Shown here one piece after another: positions 10,716 to 22,997 of a stretch of DNA of 64,000 nucleotides. A model generated the notes under the pieces. That model had not been told where the DNA came from, made no database searches, and worked only from the letters and a program-made list of their open reading frames with translations. The translations under genes were made by a program, and so were the position numbers. Source of the stretch: Hyalella azteca (Eukaryota; Arthropoda; Malacostraca; Amphipoda; Hyalellidae); assembly GCF_000764305.2 (NCBI RefSeq), contig NW_025944736.1, positions 1 to 64,000 on the forward strand, given 5' to 3'. The first letter of the stretch is position 1, and each line of letters begins with the position of its first letter.

Positions 10716-12132
10716 AAGCCCGTTCACACTAGGGGCAACACACGGACACGGGCGTCAAGCGCCTCATCGCCCCTCTGTGAGGCGTCCACATGCGCTTTTT
10801 GTGGGCAACGAAGCGATTGACCAGGTATCGATTCACAGTCGCCCTGCGGCCCCCTGCAGCACAAGCGTGCGCCGCACTCAGTAGACGGCTGCCTCTAGTT
10901 TTGAGAGGTTGTATGTGTACGCTGGTCTCTCACTATTTCAACTAACGCCACATTTGTTAGGACTCACTAAGTATAGAGGCTAATTGATCTTTGTAGGGAC
11001 CAGCATGAATGCATGTAGAAAGTTCAGTCAAAGGAGTATAGAAGTCGAAATGCAAATGAACAAGCTCTGGTGAAATTAGTTGAAGTTTTGTTAAAATTTA
11101 TCATCTAATTAACTAGTTATTGTTTATACGCTTATCGTTAGTCTCGTGTTAGGAGGCAAAGTAGGCAAACAGTATTACCAATTTTGTTAACTGTGCTTAT
11201 CTATACCTTAATTTGATTTTGTGCGAGTGTGTTTTCATTTTATTTTGTTCAATTTAATGCATGTTAGAACTTCTGTGTTTCGCTCGTTTAAGATCTTGCT
11301 TAAACGACTTTAAGCCAGTGCTTGGAACCCGTACGGGTTATTGGCTCCTTGGAGCTTCGGTGTATACCGATTATGTCACATGCCTTAGTGCTGTGAATTA
11401 ACTTGCATGCTTGCGTGCGCTTTACTCTTGTTGAGTACGAGCGAACACTCCCATTACTGTTTTCACTATTTTCTTTCTAATAGTTCTCTACATGAGAACT
11501 CTTGTCTAGGGTTCCTCAACGGAAACAAATAGGTCAGTTATTTTGATTTATCTTGAAAGTGTTATTTATCTGACTTTATTTGACCATATTGCGTTAAAAA
11601 CATGAAGTTATTAATTTTAGGCTTAAGTTGGTTTTCTGTCTTATTCAGATAAGAATCCACCCAACCGCCTCTACTTGGTCTTCAACTCTGCCGTTTCTGA
11701 TTTATGAACTGAACTTCTCCTTGCTTATACGTTCTGTTGCCACCGGCAATATATGGTGAGAATTGGAGAGAGCGACATATTCACCTGAAACAGTGACTCC
11801 TTCCATTGGAATTAAATATTATGTTCTAAACTCATAACGTTCTAACTTGTACTTATATGCGAACGTATTCTACTACAGTGCACGAGTTCCTCATCTTTTC
11901 TTTCTTTAATTGGAATTTATGGGAGCCTCTGAAGACTTGTTCAATGCGGCCCCATGTCAGAACGGTTCAAGGAATTTGACTGAATTTTGTTTTCAGGTAC
12001 AAAATTGGGTGTCTTAAAAAAAACTGAAGATTTCTCAATGGGTGAAGAGCTGCAGAACGGGGCCACCAAAGTGGAGACCACACCGGGGCAGAGAGCACCA
12101 TCCCAGGGCAGAAAGCCCCACTCCAGGGCAGA

Positions 12133-12436
12133 ACCTGGGGACACTAACCACTACCTGGGGACACTAACCACTCACCTGGGGACACTAACCACTACCAGGG
12201 GACACTAAACACTTCCTGGGGACACTAACCACTACCTGGGGACACTAACCACACGCCTGGGGACACTAGCCACTCACCTGGGGACACTAACCACTACCTG
12301 GGGACACTAACCACTACCTGGGGACACCAACCACTCACCTGGGGACACTAACCACTCACCTGGGGACACTAACCACTACCTGGGGACACCAACCACTCAC
12401 CTGGGGACACTAACCACTCACCTGGGGACACCAACC
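12133..12436. repeat. Minisatellite, 20-21 bp unit
   Basis: About fifteen copies of ACCTGGGGACACTAACCACT (some with an extra C) are arranged head to tail. Occasional variants carry CACC for CACT or CAGG for CTGG. The array lies inside the PIF/Harbinger element, and its 5' neighbour (12060-12130) shows related GGGCAGA-type repeats. Confidence 0.9.
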
Positions 12437-13183
12437 ACGAAACAGGGGGCACTAACGACACATGGAGGCAACTTAAAATCTTTGTAACGAATTTTGCAGT
12501 TTGCTGCTGGGAGCATTTATAGGTGTTCAGGAGTTAAACTTCACTTTAGCTGGTCGTAACTCGTACCATTCGCCGGCTCAACGCCTCGGAGCGGGACAGC
12601 AGAGCATTTTCAAAGTTCGAGAAAGATAGTTCCAGAACAATGACGTAGCAGCCGGCCGAAGCCGGCTACTGTCACGGGAGCTCAGCACAAGGAACCTCTT
12701 GCCTCAACGGTTAGAACAGAACCCCCGCACCAACCTTCAGTTCGGACGCGCCACAGAGACTAACACCACGACAGGGTACCACGAAACTCCCGTACTCGAC
12801 TCGAGTTCCTCATCGCGCTTCGTGCTTCTCGTTTCCTCAAGGCTTCGTTCTGCGAACCAATTCTCTTTGCGGAACCACAATAAAAGTTTCAACGCTTTCT
12901 TTGTTCTTTGATTTCCAATTGTACCAAAATTCAATAGTTTTAAGAAACATTCGTGTTCAAGTTACCATTGACGAGGTTCGCAACAAAATTCATACGTTGC
13001 ATTCGCAATTCCATCGTGAAATGAATTTCATAGCAAATAAATTGCATTGCATATGAATTCTATCTCAATTCCATCATTCTGCCTCTGCATGTGTGGCATT
13101 ATTCTCTTTAGCAGACTATCAAACAAGTCCACTGGCAGTCTAGTATAATTTTGAAAGTCTGATGCATACGCAACGGATAATTC

Positions 13184-13315
13184 TTAGAAAATGTAATTGT
13201 ATGAGCCCCCTCTTCGCAGCCATGTTTTCACCCAAATACGGCTACGCCTACATCTTTTCTTAACAGCAGCACACCCGAAAACAATGGGCAAGAGCTCAAA
13301 TTCAGATACATCCAT
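13184..13315 (-). pseudogene. PIF/Harbinger transposase N-terminal fragment
   Basis: A minus-strand frame begins with ATG at 13315 and reads MDVSEFELLPIVFGC and then RRSRIWVKTWLRRGGSYNYI before a stop. The basic tract followed by R-x-W-V-x-x-W-L-x-R-R-x-x-x-x-x-Y is how many Harbinger transposases start. The catalytic DDE part is not present downstream, so only the first exon or first forty residues remain. Its place next to the terminal repeat, and its orientation pointing inward, agree with the element call. Confidence 0.55.
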
Positions 13316-13468
13316 CCTCACTGACGTTTTAAGCTGGCAAGTAATCTTCAAAGCGCGCGGTATCGAGCTACCGTGTACAAAAATGTGTGTGAACGGTTGT
13401 GGGCGGTGAGGCACTGGAGCAAGCGCCTCACCGCCCATGTCGTTGCCTCTAGTGTAAACGGGCCTTAA

Positions 13469-14984
13469 GAGAGAGAGCTGATATCTATTACTGAAACTGT
13501 TGATGAAACTAACTTTAACCTGTGTACCTATCACAATAATGATGTGTGCAACCATGCTTCTAAGACACAGATACTGCTAATATTGACCAGGACATGGCAT
13601 CCCCTTGCAAGTTGAAAATTCTCTCACAAGATGAGAATTTTACTATTCTAGTTTTGCACGAAAATAGTTACGCGTCATCAACATGGCGGCTTCGATCCTA
13701 ATTTTCTAAACCATGATTTTTGTCAGGCCCTCCTGAAGATTATTTTCCTGATCTGCTTGTCCATCAAAACATGCTATTTAATGTTTCAGATACATTATAT
13801 TGTAAGTTAAATGTACGTATTGGCTGTTCGCTACATTTTTCTACAAGTATTTAGTATTTTCATTAGACTTTTTATATTTCTATTCAGATTAATTCTTGTT
13901 TTCTTCTTGCTGCACGCAGTCAGCTTCCAACAAGAAATTGCCCATTGTAGTCAGTTGCTTCAATTCCCCGATGCCTCATTGCTAGTCCGGTATTAAACGC
14001 ACCATAAATACGTGTACGCGCTGTAACTTACAGTACGAGCGCCGCGAGACGATGGCGTGGCTCTTTATATTGACCCCGTGGGGACGGTGCTTCGCGGGAG
14101 TGATCGCTGCTGAATACAATAATTAAGACAATCGGAGGTTGAGGAACTATAATCGTGAATATAGGCGGCAGCTTAACACTCCTATACGACGATGAAATTG
14201 ACATCATTTTTCCTCGCGATGTCCTGTTATGTTTATTTGTACAGTTAGCATGCGACATGCATTTTACATGCACCGCGTAAACCCTTAAGTCTCAAAAGAC
14301 GGCTTTTAGTTTGTAGAGATCACCAGAAGTTCGGTAAGCTACTGCTCGAGCCATTGTCTTCAAGTGAGAACGAAATATGGTAACACCAATTTAAGTTCCA
14401 GCTTTCGTCTCTCCTGACAAAATACTGTATAAGCCCTGGTTGTGGACCAGTATCGACTGAGTATTTTTTAGTACCAGCATCATGCATTTTTTTTTAATTT
14501 ACGCGTGTAAATAAAATGAAAACTTAGTAATTTCTATCATTTAATTCATGAAGTTGTCTATAAATGTTCCAAAAATCCTTACAGTGAGCTGCTACCCGGC
14601 ATTTGTGTTCAATCCTCAAACGTCTGCTTCGTACTTTTAGGCTAGTTTCGCTTTCAATTCTAATTTGAGTTCAACTGAAGGATGCCACAGGATAATAACG
14701 GTGAATAATTAGGGATTCTGTTTTTATTTTGTACGGTGGTTGTCTGATAATGTTTCCACTGCAGGCAAGAGAATTCTATCTATAGAACAGAAGTCATATC
14801 AATGTCTTAAAGCTGATTAGTCAATAATAGATGAGTTTTGATTGTCTTCTGAATAAAACGAGACGAAGTTCAGATAAATTGACGTAATTTAAAACATAGG
14901 AATGTACGTGCCTGTGAAACAACAGGATTTTTTTCAAAGCGTTGTCACTGTGAACTTCAACAAGGCAAATATTTATTGCCTTCA
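13469..14984. other. No recognisable gene
   Basis: Only short frames without family resemblance are present. The sequence is AT-rich with no clear repeat. Confidence 0.4.
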
Positions 14985-15217
14985 ATAATCCACATGTTCC
15001 AGAGCAGAGCTGCAGCGAGTCCCTTCCCACTGTTGTTTCCGGGCGTTGAAGTTGAAGCGGTCTTCATTCTCTGCGCGCTGTTCACGTTGTTTTGTGTTGA
15101 CCTCCAGCGCTTGTGGGTAGCTTGGCGTGCACCTTGCGTTGTGCTGCCTTGAACGCAAGGAACTCTTCCCGGGCACTGGACGTCCGGATAGCTTGGCGAC
15201 ACACCGGACAGGACCGT
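14985..15217 (-). CDS. RING finger protein, exon with second half of the RING (frame broken)
   Basis: After an acceptor (TTTTGATGTGCAG) the minus strand reads RRSCPVCRQAIRTSSAREEF, then LAFKAAQRKVHAKLP, giving the last CxxC zinc ligand pair of a RING finger. The exon joins in phase to exon 17648-18142 (AG + A = Arg), so the spliced protein contains one complete C3HC4 RING. In this frame a stop comes at 15082-15084. A neighbouring frame continues as LEVNTKQREQRAENEDRFNF and ends HVDY near 14985, and looks more protein-like. A single-base shift near 15110 would join the two. That could be a sequencing error or real decay. The substrate is unknown; a RING usually indicates an E3 ubiquitin ligase. 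Confidence 0.6.
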
Positions 15218-15374
15218 CTGCACATCAAAATTGAAGATGAAATTATATTCAAAAGCAGTAAATTTGTTACATTAAATGATTTGTTGCGAAGGGAATAGTA
15301 GTGTAGAAAGCGAGTCTAATGGTAGGTACAGTTTGAATAAGTGACTTAATTGATCAACGGCTATTTACCTGCGC

Positions 15375-15855
15375 TCAAAAGTTATTGTATTTTTCACGGG
15401 TGTCAAAATTGTCAGCATGATTCCGATTCTTTTCAGTAGCAGTATTATCAAAAATGAACAAATTTCCGTGGATCCGTGTTACATGGTCACACAAACTGCA
15501 TACTTTTTTGTGATCTTTTGGGTGAATTTTCAAGATATTAACCAATATTGCCGCTGCCATTAGAACAAATATCGAAGACTTCAAATTTATTATATTCCAT
15601 CCTTATCGAAAGCATTCTTATATTAAGACTGATGACTATATTCAAGGCTCTTAACAACTTATATTCAGGCTGATTAGTGGACTTCCTAAAAAAAAGGATT
15701 TTGAAATCAATAAAGTTCTCCAAGAGCAACTTCAGTAGCAATGATGTTTTGCCGTAGTTTGATCTTCCAATTATGAGACTCGTGAAACATGTAAGAGGGA
15801 ATGCAAAATGATTCTTCTGTTCATTTTTATTATCGCCTTTACACCTATAGAGCAT
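15375..15855 (-). pseudogene. P-loop ATPase relic, possibly viral/Polinton-like packaging ATPase
   Basis: A minus-strand frame has the Walker A-like SLIIGRSNYGKTSLLLKLLL and then ILFFRKSTNQPEYKLL. A second, shifted frame downstream holds LFIFDNTATEKN, in the position of a Walker B strand, followed by FDTRE. The layout resembles FtsK/HerA-type (A32-like) genome packaging ATPases of large DNA viruses and Polinton-like elements. The resemblance is by eye and the family call is tentative. Frameshifts separate the parts, so this is an inactive fossil. It lies on the same strand inside the intron of the RING gene. A further minus-strand frame at 15771-16010 is unrecognised. Confidence 0.35.
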
Positions 15856-17647
15856 TTATTAAAGTTTATTTCTAAGATTCTTTTCAATGCTTGTTCTAAT
15901 ACATTCACTTGAATTTTAGGCTGATTTATTACGGTGAAAAGTTGGTGAGTATCAAAGCGGATTTTAACATCAATCTGTACCTGATTAATAAGTCCAAAAT
16001 TTAACATCACCTCTCATTGGACCTCTGTTATTACGTCGTCCATTTTTATAACAAATTATCAAATTCAAATTTCAAGCTTTTTTCTCCTCTCAGGTTGCCT
16101 CGAATGACAATAGCGAGTAAATAAACCGGGCACCCTTTATTAACTTTAATTTACTTCTATCCTAAATCATTCTATATTTTCGAATATTTTTAATGGGCTC
16201 GTCACACTTGACTAGATGGAGTGATTTTTATAAACCGAAGCGTAAATACATTAAGAAGAGTTAATTGACAATCTTTCCTTTATCAATTATCTCATATGGT
16301 ACATTGGCTCTCATTTTTATAAACCAAGATTATAAATACATTGGGAGGGTATCGATCACTTATTTTTATGGAAGAGGTTGGAATGGAATCAAACATTCTT
16401 TTAAGTGAGGTTTATGATATGCCTGTCAACTTGACGGGCGTATCAGAAACCAACTTAGTTAATTGAATCGAACAGTGGTTCAAAGCACAATACACACCCT
16501 ATATTGTGCTTATTATGTGTAATTCAGAGACATAAAAACTAGTTTAACATATCTCAAAACTATCATATATTAGCAAGATAAACCATAAGAACGAATTCAA
16601 ATTTATTAATCCTATTCGAATTACCTTTAATCGATATGAAGAATATTCACAGTGATTACATTGCTTGCGATATGCCCTTAGCAGAGTTTCAAGAACTGGG
16701 TAATGAAACTGATGAAACTGGTGGGTAATGAAACCAGAACTGGGTAATGAAACAAGAACTGGGTATAAAGTACCCTATAGCTTTGTGTTGATGAGCACCC
16801 AGGTCCTATTAAGTATTTAAAAAATTTAAATCAATTGTAGGCTATAACCCAAAGCAATATCGTGACACTCGTTCTAGATTTGTTATTTACTAACGTTGGT
16901 GAAAAATGTTAGAAGTGCATTGTCAATCGGTGGTAAATGGCAAGGTTTTGCTCGGGGGTAAATTATGAAGACTATGCTCACAGACATTTATGGAGACTGT
17001 GCCCATAGACTCGCTTCTATACTACTGGTAATTTCGCAAAATAACAAGGTCGTGAGAGATCATGATTGATTGTTATTGATTGGATGATTTACATAAGGGC
17101 AGAAAGTGCATCGTTATTTGGACATAGTCAGTCTTTTTTATCTGAGTGTACGCTCATGAAGAAACTAGATTGTGCGACGATCGTAAAGCCAAGATTGATT
17201 GATAAAGTTATTGATAACCTTCGTGTCCTTACGTAATAAATAATTCTATTATTAATGTACACGAGGTTGTTTATTCATCGCGTTGGAAATCAATAAAAAA
17301 ATTGAGCTAATTAATTGAATCTGCTTCCCGTCGTTATTTTGAGTTTTGTTGACAATGGAATAATTGCATACAATACTCAATTGCACTCATTCTAATTGTA
17401 TATGCATTTTCAGAACTCGTAATGACCAATTAATAAATTACGGAGAATATTAATGATTAAAGGGACTGATTATTGTAAGCGATTCATCACACAAGTCATG
17501 TATAGCTACAGCCATTAATTTAAATTAACACTGATTGACCGGCCAAAAATGCAAATTCTCCGTTTCGCGATGAACATGAAATAAAAAAAAAACATTGAAC
17601 GAAGTATTTATGTGCTAAAAATGTCGAGAACTGGTAGTACAACTCAC
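15856..17647. other. Intronic, AT-rich; short repeat at 16692-16763
   Basis: This is the rest of the intron between the two RING exons. Three to four imperfect copies of GAACTGGGTAATGAAAC lie at 16692-16763. Otherwise it is AT-rich with no recognisable feature. Confidence 0.4.
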
Positions 17648-18142
17648 CTTGTTTTCATCCACTGCGAAATGCAGGATATGCAGAAGATATGTTGGCAACT
17701 CGATAGTATGGCGAAGTTAGTGTTGGGTGTGATCTCTGTAAAGCGACACACGGCACAGACTTGTTCTTCGTCGTTCTTCGAGATAAATCTTCCACTGCAT
17801 TAGCATGCAAAAGTCGAGACCACAGGTCATGCTTGAGTTGACCTCCAATGATTCCGGCAAATTTGATGTTCTTGCTCATAATTTTCATTGAAAGTAAAAT
17901 TTCTAGGAGGAATTCTTCAAGCGTCTCAGCCCCAACAGGGTCTGCGACGTTGCTGATGTGTCCACGTGTTATGGCAGTGACCCGTTCCTTCAACGCTTGC
18001 AGCTTCGGGATGTCTGATGCGTCGTATGGATAACAAGACGAGACCGATGAAATGGCATCGATTATTTTCCGAACGTCATTGAGGATGTGTCCAAGACCTA
18101 AATCGCTGAATTCTTTGACAACATCTTTAGAATCGTTGCCCA
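17648..18142 (-). CDS. RING finger protein, exon with helical region and first half of the RING (frame broken)
   Basis: Bounded by an acceptor (GTTGATCCAG; an alternative one is at 18181) and a perfect donor (AAACAAG then GTGAGT). The first 110 residues are probably helical, with stretches such as FSDLGLGHILNDVRKIIDAI and TLEEFLLEILLSMKIMSKNI; I do not recognise this domain. After HANAVEDLSR the frame shifts within a GAAGAAC/GACGAAGAAC repeat, and the RING begins in the new frame: EEQVCAVCRF, then ILSSCQHIFCISCISQWMKT. That gives C-x2-C..C-x-H-x2-C-x2-C. The last zinc ligands are in exon 14985-15217. The CxH spacing resembles makorin-type RINGs. Upstream exons were not found. The break may be decay or an indel error. 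Confidence 0.6.
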
Positions 18143-20116
18143 CTGGATCAACAAACGCGGAAGATAAAACTAGGTATATATCTGTTAAAATATTTGTCGA
18201 TGGTTCATGACAAACATAGAACTGAAGGAAATACAATTTTTCCAATATTTTGGTTTCGATTTCACTATCATCATCATTGGATCATGGTGGAACAACATCA
18301 TTTTAGGTGGATAGGTGGAACAACATCATTTGATAGGTTGATAGGTGGAACAACATCATTTTCACTGGTGTTCGTGTTGAGAAGTTCATTATTAACTAAA
18401 CGCTCAGCAAGAGAATCAGTAGACGGGATGGTCATCAGTAGGACAGATAGAGAGTAGGCAAGAGAATCAGTGACGGGATGGGTCATCAACCCATCCCGCC
18501 AGTAGACGGGATGGGTTGAGTTGCCTTAAATACGTTAGACATTGTGTGTTATGTAGCTTACAGACTTTCAAAGTTGAAGAATGATAAGACACAAAGTAGG
18601 AACTGATTCTAGCACAGCACCGAAACGTTCTCATTGAGGAGCTAAAACGGACTGAAGCATTCGTTTTCCAAATAGCCAATCTCTGCTTTCTGATCCCTCC
18701 CCTTCAGGTTTTATGGACAAAGATCCTCCCTAATAAAGAGATTTCCTTCGTTTATTAGAAGTTTCCAGATCTAAAGTCTAGCCTATGATGCATTTAGGTT
18801 ACAGAGCCCGTGTCCACGACCTTTTTTTCACACATGTTTGTCGCACAAAGCCCGCATCAAATTAAGCAGGTAGTCAAGACAAGACAAGTCATGCTCGCCC
18901 CACACGGTATCTCCGGTCAAAGGTTTTTGCTGTACTAGAGGTATAGGTAGTTGCGACTGACCTTTTTGTTCAGAACTAGATTTTTTACAATTCAGTTGTC
19001 ATTTTTCAGACAGGATTAATACCATGCATAAAAAAATGCACACACGGCTATAAATTGGGAAATATCACATCACTTTCCAAATTTGAGTTCCTGAATCTGC
19101 CGGTTACGAATAATTAAATAATATTTTCGAGTCATTACATCTTGTATAAAAATTCCAACAACGGGTTTAGTAAAAATAATAAAAATTCTTAAATTTAAAA
19201 TTTTTCTCAATATTTTTCATTGATAGTTTCGAGTTAATTCGGAAATTATAAGTTCTCATAATAAATGATGAGATAAACAAGAATTATCAGAAATGAGCAA
19301 TGTACAATTCTTGCATCGAGAGACGGTCTCCTGTTCTGCTTATATACGCCTATCATTGCCATTGATGTATTACATATTCTTGATTTATTGATGCAAATCA
19401 GCACTGAATATGACACGGCCAATACTAATTGTCGAATTTCAATACATTCTATCTTCGAATGATCGACAATGCTCTAATTATTTATTGTTCCATTATCGTA
19501 GCACAGATACAAATATTAAAGACCGACAGCAAACTTGTACTTTGTCAGTTGGGACAAACCAAAATTTAGGACAAAGTTCTCGATTTTACGAATAAGCAGC
19601 GATCGGGTTGACTTTTTATAATGCTATATATAACAATCATCAGGTAAAATTCTAATTTGGCTAGGGAAATAGCCCAAAATCGTAAAGCATTTAATTCTTT
19701 TCTCTATTTCGCGTGATGATAGTTTTTCATTAAGCGCCAATGGCATATTAATGAAATTAACGCAAATTCTTCAATGCACGAAAAGCATTGTAGCACAATT
19801 TTAGTGCCAGTGAGAGAGTTAAAATTGAAAAATAACATGTATAAAAAAAATTTTTAAAGACCACGTTTTTCATGTGGACTAAAAAGTAGAAAATAATTTT
19901 TCGGCAGCTACTGATCTCCGTTTGATTTCATTCTCTTGGTCTTTTGTATTTCAGTTAAAATATTTTACAACATCTAAAACGAAAAACGTGGGGCGACCGC
20001 TACACTGCTTTCTAACATGTGCTTCGAAATGATATCACTTAATTTGTCTTTGTGTTACTGTAGTTGAACGTCAGCTTAGTAATGGGTGACACTATGTAAT
20101 ACGTAATTTTTTTGTT
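18143..20116. other. No gene; short tandem repeats
   Basis: Three copies of GGTGGAACAACATCATTT start at 18286, 18314 and 18344. At 18410-18520 GACGGGATGG-type repeats include the hairpin GGGATGGGT..ACCCATCCC (about 18475-18500). The remainder (18520-20116) is AT-rich without recognisable features. Confidence 0.5.
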
Positions 20117-20400
20117 TCATTTTTCGCTGGACAGGTATCTTGAGCATGCTATGCAGAGTCGAGCCACCATCATGTTGAGACCACCGAAGACCTCATCCGG
20201 CTTGTTCTTCAATTGTCTCAAGCGCAAGTGAATGGGTGACTTAGACCAACCAAGGTAGACCTGCATCAAGGTAGACCAATATGCATCCATCTTTGGCACA
20301 TTGCTCATCTTTGGCATCATAGTGCATGAGGCCAAGCGATTTGGAGCCGACAACGAGAACACCCGCATTGTGTTCCTCATAGATTCACATCATCAACCTG
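20117..20400 (-). mobile_element. Helitron fragment: N-terminus fused to helicase core (internal deletion)
   Basis: On the minus strand the piece EEHNAGVLVVGSKSLGLMHY, the upstream continuation of the Helitron protein start at 22997, runs into MSNV..IHLRLRQLKNKPDEVFGG, which is the PIF1 helicase segment around motif III. The whole Rep domain and Walker A part that should lie between are missing. The junction falls within GATGCCAAAGATGAG. A 35-base stretch (20310-20344) is identical to 22980-23014. This is either a genuine internally deleted Helitron copy or an assembly join between repeat copies. Confidence 0.65.
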
Positions 20401-20559
20401 CGCTCATTGCACTGCCAATCCTACATACCGCTACATCCACTACAGTACCAGTACTTGCTTGAATTACTTATACACATTTCAAACTACCTATATTGGATGA
20501 AAGAACATAAATCAATATAAGAACAGTAAATAAGAAAATTTGCTCAAATCAGATATATN

Positions 20560-22997
20560 TGCATTGAAGGTGAACGTCTTACCAGTTCCAGCACCACCTG
20601 TGACAAACAGTCTCAGTCGCTGTGTCTCGCCACTGAGCTGCGACTGGATAGAGCGTGTGACTGAGGTGAATAAATCTCGCTGCTGAATATTCAGAGCAGC
20701 AGATGCGGACTGGAATTGCTCATCAGTCATAGCCTGATCGGGAAGCTCTTCTAATTCCACATCAGCTTCCACGGCTTCCTCAGGCTGAAGGAGGGTGAAA
20801 GCACGAGCTTGAGTGAAAGCATTTTGAAGAAGCTGATCGCGTCTTCTCAATGCTTCTATGTACCTGCTTTGGTCCTTAAGCTGCTGTTCGCGAGCAAGGA
20901 ATGCATCTCGAGCAGAATCGAAGCCTTCAAGCAATTCGCTCTCACCGTAATAAGGCTGATATTGCATCAAGAGAGCATAGCAAGTTCTTTCTGGATCATT
21001 GCTCATCTGGAAATACGGAACTCTCACCACTGCAGGCGTATTTCGGAGTGCCACCTTCGTATTATCCGTCAGAGTGACCAACTTTCGTTTGCCCGTGGTT
21101 GTCGGCTGTTCCTCGTCGACGCTCTCCTCGGTATTATCCGACTTTTTGGCGTAATACGCCTCAAAAAGCATAGCGAACTCCAGCAGACACATATCCTGGA
21201 AATTATAATCTGGATGCTGTCTGGGGCGGTTTGAGTATAGCGGTCAATGATGTTTGGCGCCACTCCAGTCGCTTGATCGCCATCGAATTGCAGACAGTGA
21301 TAGCGCTCATCTGGCTTTCGCGTGTTCACGAAGACGCAACTTCGCGTGCTTCCACGCAATGGCAAGTGGCACAAGCGGAATACACACTCACATGCCGAAA
21401 CTTGGCGCTCATGCAAGATTCGCATGCAAATCTTGAACATCTTTCGCGAGATATTCGTTTCTTCGCGTCGAATCTGCCGAATGGCCTGAGCAATACCTTC
21501 ATTCAGGTTAGTCGGCTCATTCTTCGAGATGTATTTGCCAATGTAGTAGGCAATCCGCTCATCATTTCCGCATGGCTGGATGTCCATATTTGCATCCCAC
21601 AGCTCGAGAATCGCGCGGTTGTAATTATTTACGAAGCTGTCTTCGGCTCGTCTTCGCAATACACAAGTTCGTCCACCGTTCCTGATGAATTCATCAGAGG
21701 TGTGCGAAAGGATGCGGGTCTGATTGCATGGCTGGCGCGGGAAACAGAAACGGCACACATTGTTATTAGAGTTCTTATAACAAGTGTGCGTGTGGCGGTG
21801 AATTTGGTTTCGTTTCACCAAGTCATGCAGAACGGAATCCTCTTCTTGAGATGGGAAATGGCAAGAAATGACCTCATCAATCAATCTAAATCCTTCCTCC
21901 GTCTCGAATGATGGGGCATTCTCAAGCCAAATCACCATGTGAATGTGAGGACTGCCACGATTCTGGAACTCGATACGCCACCAGTAATCCTTAACTTTGC
22001 CTCCAAGAACGTGCTCATTCGCCTTGATATACTTCATGAAGGCGCTCACTTTTCGTGAGAAATGGCGACTCACCACCGCTGGGTAGCGCTCAATCAAACG
22101 CTGGACCTCGTCAAGGCTGAGGCTCTCTGGATTTTCATCCGGCCTGCCATCAGCAATGAGGAACGCTCTGCTCATATCTCGCCAGTTGAGATCATTGCAG
22201 CTGAGCGTGAGGAACCAGGTAGGAGGACCGAGGATGCGAATCATCGCGATCAACTCGTTATGCGCTTGCGTCCAATACGCAGCTGAACCGCGCAAATTTC
22301 GCATGTAGAGGTGGAGATCCTCTACTGTACCTTCTTTTTCTCTCACCTTCTTCACACATGCGTCAATGGTGGATTTAGCTCGATGGAACTCAAACATCGA
22401 GAGCGCATAGAAAAGATAATCGAGGCGCTGAAATCGTGTGTCATCTCCAATAACTCGACATTGGAAGTAATCCAACGGAGTAATTTTGACTGGACGATCT
22501 TCATTCAGACCATTGCGTCCATACGGGAAAAGATTGTACCATGAGAACTCCTCAGCTCGTCGATCATGGTCTACGTTCACAATGTTGTTCCTCGTCTTTC
22601 GGCGAATCTCGTTGAGGTTTTCACCTTCAACGAATTCATCTTCAACGTCAGGCTGGACACAATCAATTGGAGCCATGACGGAAGTTTGCATTGAAACGTA
22701 ATCAGCTTCGATTACTGGCTGCGGTTGTGTATCGACATCAGAGATGTCATCCTCCAAAGGCAAGTTTCGCATTCGCAAGTAATCATTAACTTGTATAAAC
22801 TCACCCCTGAGACGAACATCAATGTAGCTAATCATATACGGCTCGTTTCGAGAGCCCACTGTGCGTCTCACAATTCGTAAGAAATCCTCCATAGTGTCGC
22901 ACTCGATTACGCATGCGCGTCCATTGCTTTTAGCACTTGCTCCTTTGGCACCGCAAGCATGCGAATCGGTAAAGTAATATTTGGCATCATAGTGCAT
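20560..22997 (-). mobile_element. Helitron RepHel protein, truncated, one frameshift
   Basis: The minus-strand frame 22997-21069 carries the Helitron rolling-circle Rep domain. The HUH motif is GSPHIHMVIW (His about 351 and 353, near 21947-21939). A cysteine-rich C-x7-C-x2-C-type segment lies near 405-425, and the two-tyrosine motif is YIGKYISK (Tyr about 485 and 489). The frame shifts near 21229-21231 (after RYTQ); the helicase part continues in 21192-20560 as HPDYNFQDMCLLEFAMLFEA and reaches the Walker A motif VTGGAGTGKTF near 20590. It stops there at an undefined base (20559), so the rest of the PIF1-like 5'-to-3' helicase is missing from this copy. The true start lies upstream of the MHYDAK methionine, as the fragment at 20117-20400 shows. 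Not functional as assembled. Confidence 0.9.

Larger units (their letters stand above)
10716..13465 (-). mobile_element. PIF/Harbinger-type DNA transposon, internally deleted
   Basis: The left end AAGCCCGTTCACACTAGGGG mirrors the right end (complement AAGGCCCGTTTACACTAGAG), both followed by GCAAC. Both are flanked by TAA (10713-10715 and 13466-13468), the TWA duplication typical of PIF/Harbinger elements. Subterminal repeats built on GCGCCTCAYCGCCC lie near both ends; the right one forms a 12 bp hairpin at about 13403-13438. Near the right end is a minus-strand transposase start (13184-13315). The rest of the transposase is absent and the interior instead holds a minisatellite and unrelated sequence, so the element is non-autonomous. 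A GC-richer stretch at 12540-12920 has no identifiable product. Confidence 0.75.

Noticed and set aside
12133..12436. CRISPR-like array
   Set aside because: Direct head-to-tail repeats without unique spacers in a eukaryotic context; it is a minisatellite.
20809..22701. Plus-strand frames of up to 226 codons
   Set aside because: They are shadows of the minus-strand Helitron protein, whose HUH and tyrosine motifs settle the coding strand.
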